Below are positions 32,454 through 36,595 of a stretch of DNA of 36,595 nucleotides, piece by piece. Location of the stretch: NCBI GenBank assembly GCA_002839495.1, contig PGYD01000010.1, forward strand, positions 1-36,595. Direction: 5' to 3'. This stretch comes from Planctomycetes bacterium HGW-Planctomycetes-1 (GTDB lineage Bacteria; Planctomycetota; Phycisphaerae; Sedimentisphaerales; UBA12454). The position numbers were made by a program, and so were the translations under genes. The notes beneath the pieces are model-generated. The model was not told where the DNA came from, made no database searches, and was given only the letters and a program-made list of their open reading frames with translations. How positions within the stretch are numbered: position 1 is the stretch's first letter; each line of letters opens with the position of its first letter.

Positions 32454-32848
32454 TTTTTGTCCAGAATCTGTGAAATTTTTCCGAGTAATTGTGCAAAATC
32501 GAAAGGTTTTGTAACGTATTCCGCCACATTAAAAGAGGCAGCGGTGTTAATATCACGCGGCTCACTAGCGGCCGTGAGCATTATGACCGGAATATCCTGC
32601 AATTCTTTATCCTGTCGCAATCGTTCGAGCATTTGCAGACCCGTCATTTCGGGCATATTGCAATCAAGCAGTATAAGGTCAGGTTTTACCTGTGCCGCCA
32701 CTTCGAGGCCCTGCTGTCCATTCGACGCCGTTTCGACGTTGAACTTGTGCCATTCGAGACGTGTCTTAACGGTACTTACAAGGTCGGGCTCATCGTCCAC
32801 AACGAGAATAACTGCCGACTTTCTTTTTGTTTTAAACAGGCCAAGCAT
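32450..32848 (-). CDS. Single-domain response regulator
   Basis: A 132-residue receiver-only protein. Acidic Asp18/Asp19 (VVDDEPD), phospho-acceptor Asp62 (LILLDCNMPEM), Thr92 and Lys114 (YVTKPFD) are all present. There is no output domain, so it acts by protein contact, like CheY or a phosphorelay intermediate. It is the first gene of a pair with the PAS kinase, overlapping it by ATGA. AGGAG lies about 6 nt before the ATG. The 254-bp gap upstream is divergent to the pilB-type gene. Confidence 0.92.
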   Translation of the reverse strand: MLGLFKTKRKSAVILVVDDEPDLVSTVKTRLEWHKFNVETASNGQQGLEVAAQVKPDLILLDCNMPEMTGLQMLERLRQDKELQDIPVIMLTAASEPRDINTAASFNVAEYVTKPFDFAQLLGKISQILDKK

Positions 32849-33102
32849 AACTGTCTCCTATAAATAAAGATTCAGCCGGTTCTTTTTCGGCTGTTAAAGC
32901 GATAGTTTTAAGCAAAACTTTAGTAAGTTCGCATAATAGCAGTTATAACACGGTTTATTATTGCTGTAGGCGATATTATCGGTCTTTGGGACGGGTTTAC
33001 TGATTTAACTTAATTTAATCGTTCGTTAAGCCGAGAGGGATTTTTGTCGATTTTTGTTATGCGATGAAAGTATGCAGATAAAGATTATACGGAACTATAA
33101 TT
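32849..33102. other. Divergent intergenic region between response regulator and pilB-type gene
   Basis: A 254-bp AT-rich spacer with no coding content. It should contain promoters for both directions. I see several TATTAT/TATAAT-like boxes but none with a convincing -35 partner. TTAATTTAATCGTTCGTTAA near 33007 is a loose palindrome. No repeat or RNA family is recognised. Confidence 0.4.
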
Positions 33103-34806
33103 ATGCCAAAGTTAGATACCGAAAATTCGCTGTTCGATGAAATTATCCGGCTGGGCATCGCCGACGAACCGAAGCTTACTTCGCTGTATGAAGAATGCGC
33201 TAAAAGCGGACGCAACATCATAACAGTTCTGAAAGAGAACGGCCTTCTGACCGACGAGCAGTTCGGCATCCTTATCGCGAAAAGTCAGAATATAGAATTT
33301 TTAAATCTTTCACCTGATAAGGTTGAGCCGATAGCGGCACATATGATTCCGTACGAGCTGTCGAACGAGCATAATCTAATCGGCGTCCGTATGGAGGGCG
33401 ACAAACTTTATGTGGCGATGAGTTCGCCGATGGACCTTGCGATTCGCGACCAGATAGAGATGCGAACCGGCTGCCGGGTGATACCGCAGGCAGCGGCTCC
33501 GAACGCTATAAAATCATCTATTCGTTATCATTTCAACGTTCAAAACGTAACCAAGCAGACCATCGCGTCGATGAGGCTTAAGAAAACCACCGAGCTGGAA
33601 AAACAGCGTCCGACGGCGATTTTAGACCAGCTCCAGGAAAGCGAAGACCCTGTCAGCAGCCTTGTGGCGTCAATTATCGCCGGCGCGATAGACTCGCGTG
33701 TGAGCGATATTCATATAGAGCCGCAGGAAAAAGATATGATTATCAGGTACAGAATCGACGGCGTTCTGCGAAAAGAATTAAACATACCATCATCGGCGCA
33801 GGCGGAAATACTCAGCCATATAAAAATTCTGGCTAAAATGGACATAGCGGAAAAACGTCTGCCGCAGGACGGACATATTACAACGGTTCATCAAAACAAA
33901 GAATACGACCTTCGTGTTTCCTCGCTGCCTTCGATTGTCGGCGAAAAAATCGTTATAAGAATTCTCGATAAGACCGGCAGCAAATGGAACATCGATAACA
34001 TTACGCCCGATTCGCGCGACAATGAGGGAATGAGAAAACTTGTCGAAAACCCTTATGGAATGATTCTGCTGACCGGCCCTACCGGCAGCGGCAAAACAAC
34101 GACGCTTTATTCTCTTTTGCAGCTTTTGAACAACGGCAGAAGAAATATCATAACCGTCGAGGACCCTGTCGAGTACCGGCTCGACGGCATTACGCAGGTA
34201 CAAACTAATGCCAAGGCGGGCCTTACGTTTGCCTCGGCGCTGAGAAGTATTTTAAGGCAGGACCCCGATGTAATTCTTATCGGCGAAATTCGAGACCCCG
34301 AAACGGCGGAAATCGCGGTCAGCGCAGCAATGACGGGACATTTGGTTCTTTCGACGCTGCATACCAACGATGCGGCCGGGGCGCTGTCGAGACTGATAAA
34401 CCTCGATGTACCGCCGTTTATGCTCGCATCTTCGCTGCTCGGAGCTATCGCTCAAAGACTCGTCAGGACATCATGCTTTGCCTGTAAAGAGGCATATAAG
34501 CCTGAGCCGGAGATTAGAACACGGCTGTTCCCGAACGAACCTGAAGATATGGTCCTCTATCGCGGCAGCGGATGCGACAACTGCTCTAAAACAGGTTATC
34601 TCGGCAGAAGAGGCCTGTACGAGATACTTCCTGTTACAAACACAATCCAGAATATGATAATCGAAGGCAAAAGCGACACCGAGATAAAGCGGCAGGCTAT
34701 AAAAGAAGGTATGAGAACACTCAAGCAAAGCGGACTCCAGCAGGTTCTATCGGGCTCGACAACGCTCGACGAACTTTATCGAGTCGTTGATATGCAGGAG
34801 GAATAA
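33103..34806 (+). CDS. pilB: Type IV pilus/type II secretion assembly ATPase (PilB/GspE)
   Basis: A 567-residue secretion ATPase that powers pilin polymerisation. The N-terminal ~150 residues are the MshEN-type domain (EIIRLGIADEPKLTSL, NIEFLNLSPDKVEP), a fold that binds c-di-GMP in some relatives. Walker A GPTGSGKT is at 325-332, the Asp/His boxes and Walker B (ILIGEIRDPETAE) follow, and Cys458, Cys461, Cys491 and Cys494 form the zinc tetrad. It is followed by a pilC-type gene and a prepilin gene. Whether the system makes a pilus or a type II pseudopilus cannot be told here. Sequence directly after its stop codon pairs with the ribosome-binding site of the next gene. Confidence 0.95.
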   Translation: MPKLDTENSLFDEIIRLGIADEPKLTSLYEECAKSGRNIITVLKENGLLTDEQFGILIAKSQNIEFLNLSPDKVEPIAAHMIPYELSNEHNLIGVRMEGDKLYVAMSSPMDLAIRDQIEMRTGCRVIPQAAAPNAIKSSIRYHFNVQNVTKQTIASMRLKKTTELEKQRPTAILDQLQESEDPVSSLVASIIAGAIDSRVSDIHIEPQEKDMIIRYRIDGVLRKELNIPSSAQAEILSHIKILAKMDIAEKRLPQDGHITTVHQNKEYDLRVSSLPSIVGEKIVIRILDKTGSKWNIDNITPDSRDNEGMRKLVENPYGMILLTGPTGSGKTTTLYSLLQLLNNGRRNIITVEDPVEYRLDGITQVQTNAKAGLTFASALRSILRQDPDVILIGEIRDPETAEIAVSAAMTGHLVLSTLHTNDAAGALSRLINLDVPPFMLASSLLGAIAQRLVRTSCFACKEAYKPEPEIRTRLFPNEPEDMVLYRGSGCDNCSKTGYLGRRGLYEILPVTNTIQNMIIEGKSDTEIKRQAIKEGMRTLKQSGLQQVLSGSTTLDELYRVVDMQEE

Positions 34807-34911
34807 TCCCGTTAAACTTCTTTGATGTTATAGGCCTGTTTTTAAGTATCGGAAAGGTAAAACATTTTATGCAGATGCAGAAGTTAACAGATTAAAGGAG
34901 GTTTAACGGGA
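34807..34911 (+). promoter_or_regulatory. Long-range inverted repeat masking the pilC ribosome-binding site
   Basis: TCCCGTTAAACTTCTTT (34807-34823) begins at the base after the pilB stop codon. It pairs with 34895-34911 (AAGGAGGTTTAACGGGA) over 17 consecutive pairs, two of them G-T. The second arm holds the full AAGGAGG ribosome-binding site of the pilC gene, whose ATG is 3 nt further on. The left arm could instead pair with AGAAGTTAAC (34880-34889), with one bulge, which would leave the site free. The design matches the hom/apgM gap and suggests coupling of pilC translation to pilB. The role is inferred. Confidence 0.62.
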
Positions 34912-34914
34912 CTA

Positions 34915-36111
34915 ATGGCGACCTATGAATATACGGCCCGTGACGAAACGGGACATATTTTCGGCGGTATTTACGATGATATAAGAAATGTGTCCGCCCT
35001 TCGCAGAGAACTTGCCAAAATCGGCTACAATCTTGTGCGCGCAAAGCGGCAAAGAAAATTCAATCCTGATTTCATTAATATCAAACAATCGGAAGTTACG
35101 GCCTTTGCGTTCAAATTCGCCGGAATGTGTACTGCCGGACTTCCAATCATACCCTGCCTTGAGACCCTTGAAAAACAAACCGAAAACCGGTCTTTAAAAT
35201 ATATTATCGCCGATGTAAAAAAGAACGTGCAAATAGGATTGTCGCTCACCGATTCGTTTGCCAAATATCGGGATGTATTTTCCGATTTCTTCCTCGGTAT
35301 GATTGAGGCGGGCGAATCGAGCGGAAAACTGGCTGAAAGTCTTGAGATAAGCGCACGTTATCTCGAAAAACAGGCTGATTTGAAAGCCCGGCTCAAAGGC
35401 GCATTTGCGTATCCGATAATCGTACTGATTATGTGCCTTGCAGTGGTAACTGCGCTTGTGATATTCGTTGTGCCGATTTTTTCAAAGGTTTACCGTCAGC
35501 TCGGAGCAGCTCTGCCGGGGCCTACCCAAATGCTTATTGTGCTAAGCGTAGTTTTAAGGCAGTTCTGGCCTGTTCTGCTGATAGTAATAGCCTTCCTGCC
35601 GTTTCTGTTCAGGTATCTCCGCAAAAATAAATATATAAAGACCAAATGGGACTACCTTAAATTTCAACTGCCTCTGTTCGGCAAGCTGAATAGAATAGTC
35701 GCGGCATCGAACTATGTTAAGACCTTCGCTATGCTGATAATGACGGGCGTACCGATAATCAAGGCGCTTCAGGTGGCAGGTCTTGTGGCGAACAACGAAA
35801 GAATATCCTATATAAGCGCCGATATCCAAAAATCGGTTCAGTCCGGTTTGAGTGTGGCCGAATCGCTCGAAAGACACGATATTTTCCCGCCGCTGATTAT
35901 TCAGCTTGCCGACTCCGGCGAACAGTCAGGCCAGCTCGGACAGATGCTTAATAAAGGTACCGAGTTTCTCGAAAAAGATATCGACCGGACAATCAACGCC
36001 CTGATGACCAAACTTGAGCCGGCGCTTACGCTGGGTATGGGTGTAGTTATCGGACTTATACTGATGGCGGTATATCTGCCGATGTTCGAATATATGTCCC
36101 ATTTGAAGTAA
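34915..36111 (+). CDS. pilC: Type IV pilus/type II secretion platform protein (PilC/GspF)
   Basis: A 398-residue inner-membrane protein with two GspF domains, at about 60-185 and 265-390, each with the family signature (GMIEAGESSGKLAESLEISA and QLADSGEQSGQLGQMLNKGT). Hydrophobic segments occur near 163-190, 205-235 and 365-390. It anchors the assembly ATPase and helps pass pilin into the growing fibre. It is intact, unlike the paralogue fragment at 18817-19092. The ATG has a strong AAGGAGG, but that site is predicted to be base-paired with sequence after the pilB stop codon 78 nt upstream. Confidence 0.95.
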   Translation: MATYEYTARDETGHIFGGIYDDIRNVSALRRELAKIGYNLVRAKRQRKFNPDFINIKQSEVTAFAFKFAGMCTAGLPIIPCLETLEKQTENRSLKYIIADVKKNVQIGLSLTDSFAKYRDVFSDFFLGMIEAGESSGKLAESLEISARYLEKQADLKARLKGAFAYPIIVLIMCLAVVTALVIFVVPIFSKVYRQLGAALPGPTQMLIVLSVVLRQFWPVLLIVIAFLPFLFRYLRKNKYIKTKWDYLKFQLPLFGKLNRIVAASNYVKTFAMLIMTGVPIIKALQVAGLVANNERISYISADIQKSVQSGLSVAESLERHDIFPPLIIQLADSGEQSGQLGQMLNKGTEFLEKDIDRTINALMTKLEPALTLGMGVVIGLILMAVYLPMFEYMSHLK

Positions 36112-36226
36112 TTCAGGCCTAAATGCGGGTTTTTACGAAAGTGCCCCCCTTTTTGTGCCGAATACTTATTATGGTTTAACAGGAATACTAATAGAAAAAT
36201 TATCGGCTTATCGAAAGGAGATAGCA

Positions 36227-36547
36227 ATGAATCGTAGAAAAGGGTTTACATTAATTGAACTGCTGATAGTGGTTCTGATTCTCGGTGCATTAGCGGCCAT
36301 CGCAATACCGAAAATCGCCTCAAGCAGCACAACCGCAAAGGAAGCCGCCTGCAAAACAAACATGAGGATAATGGACTCTCAGGTTGAGCTGTGGTTTGCC
36401 AACAAAGAGGCGTATCCGGCAAGTGTGGATGTACTAACAGCCGACGACACCTACTTCCCTGAAGGTAAACCGGTATGTCCCAGCGGCGGTGCTTACACTC
36501 TTGGGGCTAATAACAGAGTAACCTGCAGCGTCCATGTTGTTCCGTAA
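36227..36547 (+). CDS. Type IV prepilin
   Basis: A 106-residue prepilin. The leader MNRRKG is followed by FTLIELLIVVLILGALAAIA, with the cleavage site after Gly6, mature Phe1 and Glu5. The rest is a short globular head with cysteines in the EAACKTNM, KPVCPSGG and RVTCSVH segments. PSGGAYTLGANNRVTCSVH resembles the C-terminal region of many planctomycete and clostridial pilins or pseudopilins. The frame extends to an ATG at 36155, but the ATG at 36227 has GAAAGGAG 6 nt before it and gives the normal short leader. It lies 115 nt after pilC, whose spacer contains a C-rich stretch (near 36147). Confidence 0.92.
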   Translation: MNRRKGFTLIELLIVVLILGALAAIAIPKIASSSTTAKEAACKTNMRIMDSQVELWFANKEAYPASVDVLTADDTYFPEGKPVCPSGGAYTLGANNRVTCSVHVVP

Positions 36548-36595
36548 CGGCAGGTAATTTTTCAGATTTGCGATAAAAACGGTACCGTATAGATG

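Noticed and set aside
34807-34911. c-di-GMP (GEMM) riboswitch in the pilB/pilC gap
   Set aside because: Pilus context made it attractive, but the conserved GEMM core and tetraloop-receptor sequence are not visible. The simple complementary arms explain the layout better.

Overview
This window comes from a bacterium with moderate GC content. The gene set suggests the Planctomycetota, most likely a Phycisphaerae/Sedimentisphaerales-like lineage. That placement is inferred from gene content and style: an NfeD-NfeD-flotillin cluster, a meso-DAP-type murE, type IV pilus/type II secretion genes, and many small palindromic repeats including some inside genes. No rRNA is present to confirm it. Most genes are housekeeping. 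The accessory material is concentrated between about 18.8 and 25.6 kb.

Layout. (1) 0.1-3.7 kb: two NfeD proteins, a FloA-type flotillin and a small membrane-anchored protein. (2) 3.9-8.0 kb: a Na/phosphate cotransporter with a PhoU-like tail, an HtrA/DegP periplasmic protease on the opposite strand (a strong terminator lies between them), and an RluA-type pseudouridine synthase. (3) 8.1-12.7 kb: homoserine dehydrogenase, a phosphoglycerate-mutase-like protein that probably substitutes for homoserine kinase, and aspartate kinase, then a membrane-anchored thermonuclease carrying palindromic insertions in frame. (4) 12.9-13.9 kb: a solitary Mrr-like restriction endonuclease with unlike codon use. 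(5) 14.0-18.6 kb, minus strand: rpsO and pnp, followed by a soluble histidine kinase and a sigma54-dependent response regulator. (6) 18.8-25.6 kb: an accessory region with fragments of a pilC paralogue and a Bro-N gene, an MNT/HEPN pair, a small membrane protein, enolase, a compact RiPP-like cassette, a remnant of a second enolase gene, and a second MNT gene with a truncated HepT. (7) 25.6-29.6 kb, minus strand: murE-murF-mraY. (8) 29.7-32.8 kb: a DUF434 protein, tRNA-Ser(GCT) with an unusual structured trailer, a ferritin-like protein and a two-component pair. (9) 33.1-36.5 kb: pilB-type ATPase, pilC-type platform protein and a type IV prepilin.

The most interesting item is the cassette at 22.39-24.79 kb: a 46-residue lysine-rich peptide, a PqqD-like recognition protein, a radical SAM enzyme whose C-terminal SPASM-like region has lost nearly all cysteines, and a MenA/UbiA-type integral membrane prenyltransferase. 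It lies between the intact enolase gene and a 171-bp second copy of the enolase 3' end. The copies differ at 13 positions, nearly all synonymous, so the cassette sits at an eno-bounded insertion or recombination site. I propose a peptide-derived product that is tailored by radical SAM chemistry and then prenylated in the membrane.

A second theme is RNA structure between operon genes. In both the hom/apgM and pilB/pilC gaps, the sequence right after the upstream stop codon is complementary to the ribosome-binding site of the downstream gene about 100 nt away. This suggests long-range translational coupling. A third theme is palindromic repeats inserted in frame in coding genes (thermonuclease, murF).
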